Origin: Plakobranchus ocellatus
Taxonomy: Eukaryota; Mollusca; Gastropoda; Plakobranchidae
Assembly: GCA_019648995.1 (NCBI GenBank)
Contig: BLXT01007646.1
Location: 912,435-952,508, forward strand
Length of the DNA stretch: 40,074 bases
Reading direction: 5' to 3'
The translations under genes and the position numbers were made by a program. This document shows positions 32,401 to 37,587 of the stretch, in pieces; the stretch's first letter is position 1; each line of letters opens with the position of its first letter. Under the pieces are notes generated by a model. It saw nothing but the letters and a program-made list of their open reading frames with translations. It made no database searches and was not told where the DNA came from.

Positions 32401-32640
32401 CATCTGTGAGTGCGATGGATTGGAAAGATTTCAAGTGATTTTATACCTCATAATTGACTTAATAAGTAGATTGTGCAATTTTTATCAAATTTATGAGGCA
32501 TCACTTCTAACTTGGGCATTAACATCTCTTTCCAGGACAATGTGTTAATGGATATCCTCCTACTTGTAGCTCTTCAAGTAGGTTTCAGGATTTTGTCTCT
32601 GATAGCTCTTGTGGTGCGAGCCCGGCGCAGTAAGGAATAA
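1229..32640 (+). CDS. white: White-type ABCG half-transporter, 21 coding exons, 684 aa
   Basis: This entry is the whole gene; the coding exons are listed separately. Joining them gives 2055 nt, or 684 residues plus TAA. The order is that of an ABCG half-transporter, ATPase domain first and membrane domain second. Visible motifs are Walker A GASGAGKST (113-121), the Q-loop YVQQDD (157-162), signature LSGGE (222-226), Walker [13 protein letters not shown] (242-253) and the H-loop His in TIHQPSS (His279). Six hydrophobic segments lie at about 424-442, 452-471, 504-523, 530-551, 558-579 and 656-677. The last external loop has sequons at Asn616 and Asn624 and cysteines 619 and 634. White-specific stretches include [18 protein letters not shown]-like [22 protein letters not shown] and the RARRSKE end. 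In flies White dimerises with Brown or Scarlet to load pigment precursors into granules; that role is inferred here. A closely related White paralogue is the main alternative. Confidence 0.95.
1325..1789 (+). other. Intron 1
   Basis: GT-AG intron of 465 bases, AT-rich, ending in a pyrimidine-rich acceptor (TTCTTCACATCTACAG). I see no repeat or gene in it. Confidence 0.8.
1790..1988 (+). CDS. white: white exon 2 (residues 33-98)
   Basis: Encodes a basic, glycine- and cysteine-containing stretch ([14 protein letters not shown]) and then [11 protein letters not shown], the usual lead-in to the ABCG ATPase core, equivalent to the QILHNV of fly White. The segment [14 protein letters not shown] is the first beta strand region of the nucleotide-binding domain. 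Acceptor ACAG, donor GTTTGT, leaving one base of codon 99. Confidence 0.92.
1989..2793 (+). other. Intron 2
   Basis: AT-rich GT-AG intron of 805 bases with a good polypyrimidine tract (TCTTTCTTTTAG). Its open frames are short and unlike any protein I recognise. Confidence 0.8.
2794..2842 (+). CDS. white: white exon 3 (residues 99-114)
   Basis: A short 49-nt exon encoding [15 protein letters not shown], the strand leading directly into the P-loop. The donor GTGAGT splits the serine codon of the Walker A motif, so intron 3 interrupts GA/SGAGKST. The phase matches exon 4 exactly. Confidence 0.95.
3061..3154 (+). CDS. white: white exon 4, Walker A (residues 115-146)
   Basis: Completes the Walker A loop with SGAGKST and continues LLNVLTHRN, then the strand GEIYVNG. 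Lys119 and Ser120 are the residues expected to hold the ATP phosphates and magnesium. Acceptor TTTTTCAG, donor GTAAGC, phase 0. Confidence 0.96.
3962..4013. repeat. (TA)n microsatellite in intron 4
   Basis: About 25 uninterrupted TA units. The tyrosine-isoleucine open frames that cross it on either strand are simple-sequence artefacts. Confidence 0.95.
5620..5676 (-). mobile_element. L2-like LINE or tail-sharing SINE fragment
   Basis: Read on the minus strand, this stretch contains GAAAGCAATAGCAAACTACC, then ATGCCG and TGCCAAGAAGAA. It resembles the conserved 3' tail of L2/CR1-clade LINEs and the SINEs that borrow it (GGCAAYGGCAAACCACC followed by TGCCAAGAAAA). That similarity comes from memory of the family and was not searched. 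I could not recognise reverse transcriptase coding sequence around it, so this would be a 5'-truncated copy or a SINE. Confidence 0.45.
6220..7374 (-). mobile_element. Possible LTR-like block next to the Ty3/gypsy remnant
   Basis: On the minus strand this block begins TGTTGGGACTAGTG and lies downstream of the integrase remnant, where a 3' LTR would be. It holds promoter-type words: CCAAT-box sequences near 7126 and 7264, a CACGTG at about 7249 and ACGTCA/TGACGT words near 7118 and 7291. I found no second copy by eye on the far side of the integrase fragment and no clear polypurine tract, so the call is tentative and the ends are approximate. Confidence 0.25.
7886..8401 (-). pseudogene. Open frame of unknown product downstream of an integrase remnant
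   Basis: An uninterrupted minus-strand frame of about 171 codons runs from just after a TGA at 8402-8404 to the stop at 7886-7888. It has no ATG at its upstream end. It lies just downstream, in the same orientation, of the Ty3/gypsy integrase remnant, so it may be the 3' part of the same polyprotein or a trailing frame. The product is hydrophilic, ends in an acidic run (GGEEEEC) and contains [14 protein letters not shown] recognise no domain. Its being open while the integrase is broken is notable. Confidence 0.3.
8730..9150 (-). mobile_element. Decayed Ty3/gypsy retrotransposon integrase fragment
   Basis: Minus-strand frames carry pieces of a retroelement integrase core. VDVTKRF at about 9079-9099 fits the first catalytic-Asp strand, FGYPTK at about 9010-9030 precedes a degraded DQ motif, STPYHPQTN lies at 8902-8928, and VPAALFAY (about 8813-8836) and LFGRS (about 8742-8756) follow. 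The order and spacing are those of Ty3/gypsy integrases. Several in-frame stops and at least one frameshift show that it is dead. No reverse transcriptase or RNase H could be read upstream, so the copy appears truncated. Confidence 0.7.
10326..10486. repeat. Snap-back repeat with 13-bp CACGTG-containing arms
   Basis: CCACGTGCCTTTA at 10326-10338 is matched exactly in inverted orientation by TAAAGGCACGTGG at 10474-10486. Similarity continues weakly inward for about 16 more bases. The 161-bp span could be a small non-autonomous transposon such as a MITE, or a chance fold-back. No clear target-site duplication was seen. Confidence 0.4.
10693..10724 (+). other. Cryptic exon with immediate stop in intron 4
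   Basis: A very strong acceptor (a long T/C tract ending TTCGTTTTCAG at 10692) is followed 32 bases later by AGAG/GTAATT, a usable donor. Spliced after exon 4 in phase 0, the first codon would be TAA. It is therefore not part of the normal protein, but it could act as a poison exon if included. Confidence 0.25.
11356..11464. repeat. Compound (CA)n-(GA)n microsatellite near the exon 5 acceptor
   Basis: About twelve CA units (11356-11379) are followed by about forty GA units with two small interruptions (11382-11464). The tract ends 69 bases before exon 5, close enough that its purine-rich transcript could influence recognition of that acceptor. Confidence 0.95.
11534..11626 (+). CDS. white: white exon 5, Q-loop (residues 147-177)
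   Basis: Encodes [18 protein letters not shown] followed by [13 protein letters not shown]. The YVQQDD segment is the Q-loop, which couples the ATPase to the membrane helices. LTVRE is standard for the ABCG family. Acceptor ATCTCAG, donor GTGAGT, phase 0 on both sides. Confidence 0.96.
11627..12220 (+). other. Intron 5
   Basis: GT-AG intron of 594 bases with A-rich and T-rich homopolymer runs and an acceptor ending CTCACCAG. Nothing else is recognisable. Confidence 0.8.
12221..12292 (+). CDS. white: white exon 6 (residues 178-201)
   Basis: A 72-nt exon encoding [24 protein letters not shown], in pieces ALLRMDKR and [11 protein letters not shown], which matches the MVRMP...RVARVDQVIQE region of fly White in the helical subdomain. 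The last 33 bases plus the start of the intron resemble units of a degenerate repeat in the following intron. Confidence 0.95.
12293..13496 (+). other. Intron 6
   Basis: GT-AG intron of 1204 bases. Its first half is largely filled by the degenerate 33-bp repeats. The second half (12802-13496) is plain AT-rich sequence ending in a strong acceptor (TTTCTTTTTCTTCAG). Confidence 0.85.
12342..12801 (+). repeat. Degenerate minisatellite resembling the end of exon 6
   Basis: Repeated blocks resemble exon 6 from 12262 on (AGATTAGCTAGAGTAGAGGA then TGTCATACAAGAGG). The best copies are 12595-12626, with about 28 of 31 positions shared, 12415-12442 with 21 of 28, 12484-12515 and 12762-12801. Between 12651 and 12760 the word AAAGAAGCT recurs at 12651, 12684, 12718 and 12751, a spacing of 33-34 bases. 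Later copies are diverged and carry stops, so they are not exons. Confidence 0.75.
13497..13688 (+). CDS. white: white exon 7, signature and Walker B (residues 202-265)
   Basis: The largest catalytic exon. It encodes [13 protein letters not shown], then [18 protein letters not shown] with the ABC signature LSGGE at 222-226, then [12 protein letters not shown] at 242-253. Asp246 and Glu247 are the Walker B aspartate and the catalytic glutamate, and SGLD is the D-loop. LSKC and the IG that follows match fly White. Donor GTATAA is weaker than most others in the gene. Confidence 0.97.
13988..14064 (+). CDS. white: white exon 8, H-loop (residues 266-290)
   Basis: Encodes [20 protein letters not shown] followed by FAMFN. 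TIHQPSS is the family-typical H-loop, and His279 is the switch residue. The donor GTAAGT splits a glutamine codon, completed by exon 9. Confidence 0.96.
14065..15501 (+). other. Intron 8
   Basis: GT-AG intron of 1437 bases. It contains a TG/CGTG microsatellite, a short TA run near 14737-14750, a (GAT)n tract at about 15343-15361 and several AGATCTA/TCTAGATC words at 14960-15040. No coding sequence is recognisable. Confidence 0.8.
14459..14540. repeat. (TG)n-(CGTG)n compound microsatellite
   Basis: TG units grade into CGTG units and back into TG. Alternating purine-pyrimidine sequence of this kind can adopt left-handed DNA, though nothing here shows that it does. Confidence 0.9.
15502..15573 (+). 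CDS. white: white exon 9 (residues 291-314)
   Basis: Encodes [20 protein letters not shown] then FFG, the last strand of the nucleotide-binding domain, equivalent to ILLMAEGRVAFLG in fly White. Acceptor ATTGCAG, donor GTAAAA, with two bases of codon 315 left for the next exon. Confidence 0.96.
15574..15929 (+). other. Intron 9, with assembly gap
   Basis: GT-AG intron of 356 bases holding three undetermined bases (15642-15644), a run of 11 C, about 22 A and a few AAAT units. The N run between homopolymers suggests a sequencing or polishing limit, so the true intron length may differ slightly. Confidence 0.9.
15642..15693. repeat. NNN gap with poly-C, poly-A and (AAAT)n
   Basis: Three N are followed by C11, A22 and AAAT repeats. 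The adjacent homopolymers make the length unreliable. Confidence 0.95.
15930..16032 (+). CDS. white: white exon 10 (residues 315-349)
   Basis: Encodes [20 protein letters not shown] then [21 protein letters not shown] and PGRE are hallmark White/ABCG linker motifs (YNPADFYV and VPGRE in the fly). Acceptor CCTCTCAG, donor GTAAGC, ends in phase 0. Confidence 0.96.
16033..19173 (+). other. Intron 10, 3.1 kb
   Basis: AT-rich GT-AG intron. The only structure I can name is a short inverted repeat at 17442-17514. Short open frames near 16930-17350 and 17647-17832 show no similarity I recognise. The acceptor is TTGTTCTCAG. Confidence 0.8.
17442..17514. repeat. Inverted repeat with AAGGGGAG-type ends
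   Basis: AGTAAAGGGGAGACAATT (17442-17459) is mirrored by AGATTGCTCCCCTTACT (17498-17514) on the opposite strand, differing by an indel and a few bases, around a spacer of about 38 bases. AAGGGGAGA-type words recur in molluscan genomes as I remember them, so this may be a small MITE. That attribution was not checked. Confidence 0.4.
19174..19275 (+). CDS. white: white exon 11 (residues 350-383)
   Basis: Encodes [20 protein letters not shown] and then [14 protein letters not shown]. The start matches KICDNFAISK of fly White, and the rest is the poorly conserved acidic linker between the ATPase and membrane domains. Phase 0 on both sides, donor GTAAGT. Confidence rests on HICDTF and clean phase. 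Confidence 0.9.
19276..20017 (+). other. Intron 11
   Basis: AT-rich GT-AG intron of 742 bases with the acceptor CTTTTTTTCCCCTCCAG. An open frame at 19585-19809 is low in complexity and has no recognisable motif. Confidence 0.75.
20018..20046 (+). CDS. white: white exon 12, 29-nt microexon (residues 384-392)
   Basis: Encodes VELALAGGS and the first two bases of an arginine codon. It is needed to join exon 11 (phase 0) to exon 13 (phase 1 entry), because direct 11-13 splicing would shift the frame. It has a strong acceptor, CCCCTCCAG, and the donor GTAGGA. The sequence itself is in a variable linker, so the call depends on phase and splice sites. Confidence 0.82.
20047..21983 (+). other. Intron 12
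   Basis: GT-AG intron of 1937 bases, AT-rich with T-runs near 20396-20410 and 21782-21791. I find no repeat family or gene in it. Confidence 0.8.
21984..22089 (+). CDS. white: white exon 13 (residues 393-428)
   Basis: Encodes [20 protein letters not shown] then [15 protein letters not shown]. The YxASWFxQF...LxWRxW pattern is the start of the ABC-2 membrane domain, with the amphipathic connecting helix running into transmembrane segment 1. Acceptor CTCCACCAG, donor GTAAGT. Confidence 0.96.
22090..23994 (+). other. Intron 13
   Basis: GT-AG intron of 1905 bases, dominated by the tandem array and its two (TA)n flanks at 22182-23450. The remainder is AT-rich with T-runs. The acceptor ATATAAAG is less typical than the others but is preceded by ten T. 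Confidence 0.85.
22182..23450. repeat. Tandem array of about 551-bp units between two (TA)n tracts
   Basis: (TA)n at 22182-22253 and 23392-23450 bracket a tandem array. The word GTGTGACGGTGTTAC (third base G or C variants aside) starts at 22271, 22632 and 23183. Other landmarks recur 550-551 bases apart: CCATGGACGTTT at 22387 and 22938, TAACGTACACAGTTGA ending at 22490 and 23040, and TTGTGCTAAG at 22551 and 23101. Unit 1 lacks about 190 internal bases, unit 2 is full length and unit 3 stops at the second TA tract. It may be a satellite or a non-autonomous element such as a mollusc pearl/Helentron type. The family is not established. Confidence 0.85.
23995..24126 (+). CDS. white: white exon 14, transmembrane segments 1-2 (residues 429-472)
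   Basis: Encodes [14 protein letters not shown], the second half of transmembrane segment 1, then [20 protein letters not shown] and LFAVVN, segment 2. The spacing and the INGALF...TNTSF wording match INGAIFLFLTNMTF of fly White. Phase 0 on both sides, donor GTAAGT. Confidence 0.96.
24127..24853 (+). other. Intron 14
   Basis: AT-rich GT-AG intron of 727 bases with the acceptor TCTTATGCCCTCAG. No feature stands out. Confidence 0.8.
24854..24946 (+). CDS. white: white exon 15 (residues 473-503)
   Basis: Encodes [20 protein letters not shown] then [11 protein letters not shown]. The FxxELxVFxRE...LYRxDxYxLxKTI pattern is the conserved intracellular loop of ABCG transporters between transmembrane segments 2 and 3, which contacts the ATPase domain. 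Phase 0, donor GTAATA. Confidence 0.96.
24947..25955 (+). other. Intron 15
   Basis: GT-AG intron of 1009 bases. It has a T-run ending in AG at about 25002-25019 that mimics an acceptor, and a G-rich run near 25679-25694. No coding sequence is recognised. Confidence 0.8.
25956..26013 (+). CDS. white: white exon 16, transmembrane segment 3 (residues 504-522)
   Basis: A 58-nt exon encoding [19 protein letters not shown], almost entirely transmembrane segment 3, equivalent to ELPLFLTVPLVFTAIAYPMIG in the fly. Acceptor ATTTTCAG, donor GTAATA, leaving one base for a glycine codon. Confidence 0.95.
26014..26615 (+). other. Intron 16
   Basis: AT-rich GT-AG intron of 602 bases with the acceptor CTTTTTGCTGCAG. 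No other feature is seen. Confidence 0.8.
26616..26693 (+). CDS. white: white exon 17, transmembrane segment 4 (residues 523-548)
   Basis: Encodes [20 protein letters not shown] then VALSL, a short loop and transmembrane segment 4. It begins and ends inside glycine codons (phase 1), and the donor is GTAAAT. Confidence 0.95.
27375..27395. repeat. 21-base palindrome with everted AGGTCA half-sites
   Basis: GAAATGACCT-G-AGGTCATTTC is a perfect palindrome around one base. It contains TGACCT and AGGTCA one base apart, an everted arrangement of the nuclear-receptor half-site. Binding is not shown, and an AT-rich genome of this size will contain such sites by chance. Confidence 0.35.
28234..28396. 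repeat. Long imperfect hairpin, arms about 63 bp
   Basis: The left arm 28234-28296 and right arm 28334-28396 are reverse complements with about seven mismatches and two one-base indels around a 37-base loop. The uninterrupted core AAATATATATGTCATATAT spans 19 bp. The outer part TTGGAAAG and the inner part GGCAGGTGT are also paired. Candidates are a fold-back MITE, a transcribed double-stranded RNA editing substrate or an unusually long small-RNA precursor. No target-site duplication was evident. Confidence 0.8.
28866..28971 (+). CDS. white: white exon 18, transmembrane segment 5 (residues 549-583)
   Basis: Encodes [20 protein letters not shown] then [29 protein letters not shown] is nearly the same as GPPVIIPFLLFGGFF of fly White and forms transmembrane segment 5 and the start of the re-entrant external region. 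Donor GTAAGT. Confidence 0.97.
28972..29709 (+). other. Intron 18
   Basis: AT-rich GT-AG intron of 738 bases with the acceptor CCATCTGATCAG. Nothing further is recognised. Confidence 0.8.
29710..29810 (+). CDS. white: white exon 19, external loop (residues 584-617)
   Basis: Encodes [20 protein letters not shown] then [13 protein letters not shown], matching [20 protein letters not shown] of the fly. It forms the re-entrant helices of the last external loop and carries the sequon that starts at Asn616. Donor GTGAGT, phase 1. Confidence 0.97.
29811..31040 (+). other. Intron 19
   Basis: GT-AG intron of 1230 bases. A 70-codon open frame at 30114-30326 lacks any known motif, and a C-rich spot lies near 30615-30626. 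The acceptor is CCCTTTGACTTCAG. Confidence 0.75.
31041..31138 (+). CDS. white: white exon 20, glycosylated external loop (residues 618-650)
   Basis: Encodes [20 protein letters not shown] then [13 protein letters not shown]. Cys619 and Cys634 flank the sequon NST at 624 and probably form the loop disulfide seen in ABCG proteins. [11 protein letters not shown] aligns with GKVILETLNFS in the fly. Phase 1 in, phase 0 out, donor GTAAAA. Confidence 0.93.
31139..32535 (+). other. Intron 20
   Basis: GT-AG intron of 1397 bases with many T-runs (for example about 31602-31617 and 32222-32242), ending CTCTTTCCAG. Its open frames are phenylalanine- and serine-rich readings of those runs. Confidence 0.8.
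32536..32640 (+). CDS. white: white exon 21, transmembrane segment 6 and stop (residues 651-684)
   Basis: Encodes [20 protein letters not shown] then [14 protein letters not shown] and TAA at 32638-32640. This is transmembrane segment 6 and the short basic cytosolic tail. The ending is close to LALRLRARRKE of fly White, which argues for true orthology and a complete C-terminus. Confidence 0.97.
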   Translation, partial: DNVLMDILLLVALQVGFRILSLIALVVRARRSKE

Positions 32641-33711
32641 TTGGTTCTAACATACTAAATATCCCTCTTAGTGCAGCTGAGTAAATCTTGTTGAAATATT
32701 TCAGATCATACAAAAACAATACATCTGATGATCAATTTAAGAAACAGAAACAAGAAATTTTTTTGCATTCAATGCTCAGCTACTAGAAATAAGTCTTTGA
32801 AAAAGCTAAAAATCTGTGCTGCCAATTTATATGTCTCGAAAGCGTTCTAGATGAGGCAGAATCATTGAAAAAGTTTTCTGTGAGGTTTACAATTTTTATT
32901 ATGAGTCAAGACATAGATTATTTAAGTCTTAACAGAAAAAAAGTATTTCAATCAAATACACACAGGCTTACTGTTCTTTTTTCTCAAAAGTCTTATATTA
33001 TTGGAAATCTATATTTAAGGTAAAATGTTTATTATAATTTTTTGTATGTCTTCATGACATATGACTGTTGATACAATTGAGTATTGATTTTGATGCTTTT
33101 AATATTTTTAATCTCATACTACATTTTGATAAAACTTGACTTGTTTTAGTTATGATACATTTTCCTTAATTTCTTTAATTTGAAGTATTCTTTTTTACTT
33201 CATCAATCGTTTTAAAAATGTCCTAAATTGTTATGGTTCTTGCCCTTCTTTTTTTAACAGTCATGTCCTTTTGCAAAATATATGTGCTTTTTGAAAAGCT
33301 TTCTTGATGTTGTTAAGATATTATATGAAATTCAAATTGAGAAAAATAACATTGAGGACACTAAGTTATAAAGCCTGCAAAGATCAAATTATACACGGCT
33401 GTGTAACTTTTCAACAATTTTTTATTATTTTTTTAATGTCTCTGTCTTTCACCTTGACACAATTTATTTTATGATGTGATATGAATATCATAGGGAGTTT
33501 GATTTTATTTTAGTTCTGTAAAAGGTTGGGGTTTGAACAACATGACACCAATATCAAACAAGCACAGACAAAAACACTGGTTGCAGTTTCAAACTGGAGG
33601 CATGCATTAGGTAATGGACTATATCAAGTCCTTTTCCCCTCCACCCAGCTTTTTTTTAAAGAAGGACTCTACATATTAAAACCTAAATTTTATTTTACGT
33701 CCTCTAATAAA
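32641..33711 (+). other. Candidate 3' UTR of white
   Basis: Sequence between the stop codon and the first AATAAA. It is AT-rich with no coding potential that I recognise. I saw no AATAAA closer to the stop, so the untranslated region would be about 1.1 kb if the signal at 33706 is used; an earlier variant signal cannot be excluded. Confidence 0.4.
33675..33711 (+). terminator. Candidate polyadenylation signals ATTAAA and AATAAA
   Basis: ATTAAA at 33675-33680 and AATAAA at 33706-33711 are followed by moderately T/G-rich sequence. Another AATAAA lies at 34089-34094. Such hexamers are common in AT-rich DNA, so the choice among them is uncertain. Confidence 0.35.
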
Positions 33712-33951
33712 GCTGTATTTGGAACTTATGCAGAGTTCGTATTTAAATCAAACTTAAAGGCAAATTTATTTAATTATCTTTCCACATCCCCTAAGTCCTA
33801 ATGAGTTGTTTTGACAATTCCTTTATTAAAAAGTATTATTTCTGACTCTAATGCCAAAAAAAGCATATTTTTTCATAATTTACTTTTTAACAAAATCCAT
33901 TTCAAGTTGAATTGTGTTCAAAGCCAAAATAGATCTATTATGAGCACTTAC

Positions 33952-34031
33952 CTGTATTAATTTCTCCCTTTATTAAACTCATAAACAAAGTTAAAAGCAG
34001 GTAGAGCTTCATTTGCTAGTAAAGTTATAAT
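33952..34031 (-). other. Candidate minus-strand exon (non-coding)
   Basis: On the minus strand an acceptor-like tract (TTGTTCCTCCTTAG) is followed by 80 bases ending AATACAG before GTAAGT. It contains stops in the frames I read, so it would be a non-coding or untranslated exon. It is one of a cluster of consensus donors on this strand. Confidence 0.25.
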
Positions 34032-37000
34032 CTAAGGAGGAACAACTCACTGAGATGGTATGATCATGTCTTTCATAGCTAGTTCTTTAATAAAAATATC
34101 AACAGATCCGTGATACAAGTTTGCACATTGCCTATTCCACCTGATCTTTAGCACCTGTATGAGATACAATATTTCTGTGCATGCTAAAAAGGTGTCAGTA
34201 AACATCATGCTGTGATTAGCAGCACAAAGCATTGCCATTTTCCACATTGCTTAATTCCAGATAATCTTAACACCTCTTTCCATAGCAAACATGATTTACA
34301 TAAATGATAGTAAAAAAAATAACCTCTAATGATCAATCGTTTTAAGAGGTGAAAGTTTTTCCCCAACATTTTCAATTTTGCTACTATAAAATACATCCGT
34401 GTGACCCAAAGATGCTGCCTTCTTCAGCAAGTTATACTTGAATTATTTTATATCTTGTGTTTAATCTTTTTTTTATTTTCTTTGTGAAGTGTGAAAGGTG
34501 TGTATTTGACATAAATTATTCTGAATCTCTATTCTGAAATATTTCACTTCTCTGAAACAATGAAAATTAGTGCTCATTAATAGTACTTTAGATAATGTCC
34601 TACAGTCTCTTTAAAACAAAAAAAATGACAGGTTAAGGTCAGGACTTTAGAAAGCTAATTAAACACTAGTAAGTAAATACTCAGCATGTTAATGAAGATC
34701 ATGGAAAAAAGTTGAGTGTGTATATGTGAGTCATTCCCTTAAATTGTATGTCAGGGCTCAACTTCAGGTAGCATAAGCAAAATACATGTATAGGCTATTG
34801 ATAAGCATGAGCAAAAAAAAAAAGAAGGAGAATAATTGGAGACCAATTGCCATTTTGAGGAAAAGGACTTAATTTTTTTACATTTTAAGCAGAGGAGGGC
34901 CAAGGAGACAAACAAGAAAAGCAAGAGAAAACTATAAGTAGTAGAGCTGTCTTTTATCAGCAGAATGATGGAATGAGGTCAGAAAAAAAGTCCAATGAAT
35001 TGGTACTGAAAGAGGCTAACTTTGAGCGATCACGAATGAACAATATAAGACAGAGGCAACTACAGTTTTTAGTTTATATTTGCCTACACAAGGGTTTAGA
35101 ACACCTAGAAATCACTGGAAAGATTAAAGGCAGTTGGTGCAGACAGATAATTACTTTTACTGAAAGTCTTAAGTCATAGGCAATAGGTAAGGGCAATAAC
35201 TTTATGAAGTTAACTGAGAATAGGTTTGAGTGAAGAAACACGATCGCCAATGTCTGTTCCAAACAAGGCACCTTAACAAAAGTGATATCCCTTAAATGCA
35301 GCCTATAAGATACACACGTTTTTGTTGGAAACAGCAGTCTAAATATTCATAAATAATATCTCTGATTAAAAAAAATCCTATTTACTATTTAAATGTAGAC
35401 TAACAGTAACAGCATAATTGTTAGTGATATATGGCTATGAAAGAGCTATAATTGTTTTCTTTCAATTTATATTTTGTTTTGGTACACAGCTGCATTTGTA
35501 ATGAAACCAGAACCTAAATTTTTATTTATTAAAATTTTTTTTTGTCTATTTACCAACAATTCTAGATAATTAAAGGGTTGTTTATGATATTATTTTCACT
35601 AAGTTGTTTACACTTTAAGGCAAAAATTCTCCTTTTTTTTTTAAAAAAAAATCACAATGTTTTTATACAATTAAGTATTGACAAGTCGTTATCTTGGGAA
35701 TCAAAAAGACCATTCATGGAACATGGCTTGATCTAAAGAAAATAAAAAAAATGTTTAATTTCCTTCTTTAAACCTTTGCGTGAATGAGCCTTGTTGTATT
35801 GTCACCAACAGCGGTTTTTTTTTTTTTCAATTCTCTAATCCCGAATCTTGGCATTAGATTTAGAAGTCAACTTTGTTTTTGACAGCACTCTACTGATTTT
35901 TGTTAATTTAGTGGGTCTTTCAGGGAGGAGGGTTCAGTGACTCAATGTCACTGTCTTAATGATTCAATCAAATATATATTTTGTACTTCAATGACGAAAT
36001 TTCAGTACTCTTCTGCAAGCCCATATTCCATCTATGCTAGTGGTCTTGACATGTCTTATGTGGTGCACACAAAAAGGGAAACCTAATTCAAATTGAATGG
36101 GAATGCACCAACAGTTTTAATTAATAGGGATTGAAATAATATTTATTTTTAACAATGTCTTTGAGACTTGTAGGATCTAGGTGGAGAGCTTTTTCAAACG
36201 AGTTCCTTTTTCAGTTGGCAATTTTTAAGTTATTGACTTCATGCAAACCCTTCAGGTTGGCTTTTACAGAAAATATTTTGTTTCTTCCTTTTGCAGTTGT
36301 TAGATTTGCTTTATGGTTAAAAGATCATGCAACTGAGCCGAGAGGAAGACAGGGTAAAAATGAGTTTAATGCCGCCCACAGTGGTGTTGGCTTGGAATTA
36401 ACAAAATTGCAAAATTGATTTCTATTCATTTGAATTATGAGATCAAATCATACAAAGCAGAAGAGAAGAAAAATCTCACCATCCTGAGAACTTGACTTTG
36501 AAAAATACAAAAACTTTGGCTTATGAGATTTCCACTGTGTATTACTGAGTTTGTAAGATACTGATAACAAATTGATTTTATTAACTTAATCCTGAAGATA
36601 AAATTGCTGTGTTTTGCCATACAAAATGGCAGTGAAGGAAATAAATTGATGCATTCTTAAATTATACAGAATAGTGGTTGCATTGTGAATATCACAATAT
36701 GTGTGGCACACTGATGGCAGACCTGCAACTAGAAGTTGAGAGTGAAAGAGAGGTGAAGTGATGCATAGTGATCTAAAGGCAAGTAAACAAAGAATATTTG
36801 GTATAACTATTATGGATGCTTAATGTGGTAGACAAACTAGGCCTGACCTCAAGCTTAAGTATGAAGCATTGGCCCATGTGTGTGTAGAAGAGGTTATCTC
36901 TATCAAAGGCCTGGCTATTGTCACATTAACCGGTCACAACAAAGACAAGAGCCAGGGATGACAGATGAGCAAGCAAAGGAATAGTTGAAGGTGCTTTAAA

Positions 37001-37379
37001 TGATTGAGACAATTAATTAGGACCATAGAACACCATATAGATTGTGCCAAAGGTTTAGAGCTTGCTAAAAATATATAGTGTTGAGTGATAAATATTTATT
37101 GCACTAACTCTGATCACTCAGGTCGTCAAGTATGATACTCTGAAAGCTTGTTTTATTCCTCCGAAATTTCTTGCGTATAGAGATCCATCAATACATATAC
37201 TCTTTTGGTTTTAATTGAAAGTGAAGATTGACTTACCTGTTTGAAATCCTTTATCCTCCAAGTGAGGGCAGATGAAGTAAGAGGATCTACTCTTGTGTCA
37301 CAACATTCAAGTTAACATCAGCTTTTCAAATTAGTTTTTATGATACAAAATTTCAAAATAATGAAAATAATTGACTTAC

Positions 37380-37420
37380 CAGAAGATCCACTCAAGTAAT
37401 CTTCACGTAAGTGAAATGGA
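37380..37420 (-). other. Candidate minus-strand exon (non-coding)
   Basis: Minus-strand sequence TTAAATCCTGTTACTACAG precedes a 41-base segment that ends TCTTCTG before GTAAGT. A second consensus donor (AAACAG/GTAAGT) lies about 143 bases further along this strand, at 37231-37237. Confidence 0.22.
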
Positions 37421-37556
37421 CTGTAGTAACAGGATTTAAGAAAAAAGGGCCTTTGAACAGAAAGTTGTGCTTCAGATAAGACATACACTTTGTTCAAATT
37501 TGGTAGATGGAGGTCAGTAATCAACATAGTTTATCAATCATACAACTCATTTTGTC

Positions 37557-37587
37557 ACTTTTATTTATTTATTTATTTATTTATTTT
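37557..37587. repeat. (TTTA)n microsatellite
   Basis: About seven TTTA units followed by a T-run. Confidence 0.9.

Noticed and set aside
36155-36418. 87-codon open frame downstream of white
   Set aside because: No recognisable motif, no splice or promoter context, and no family resemblance.
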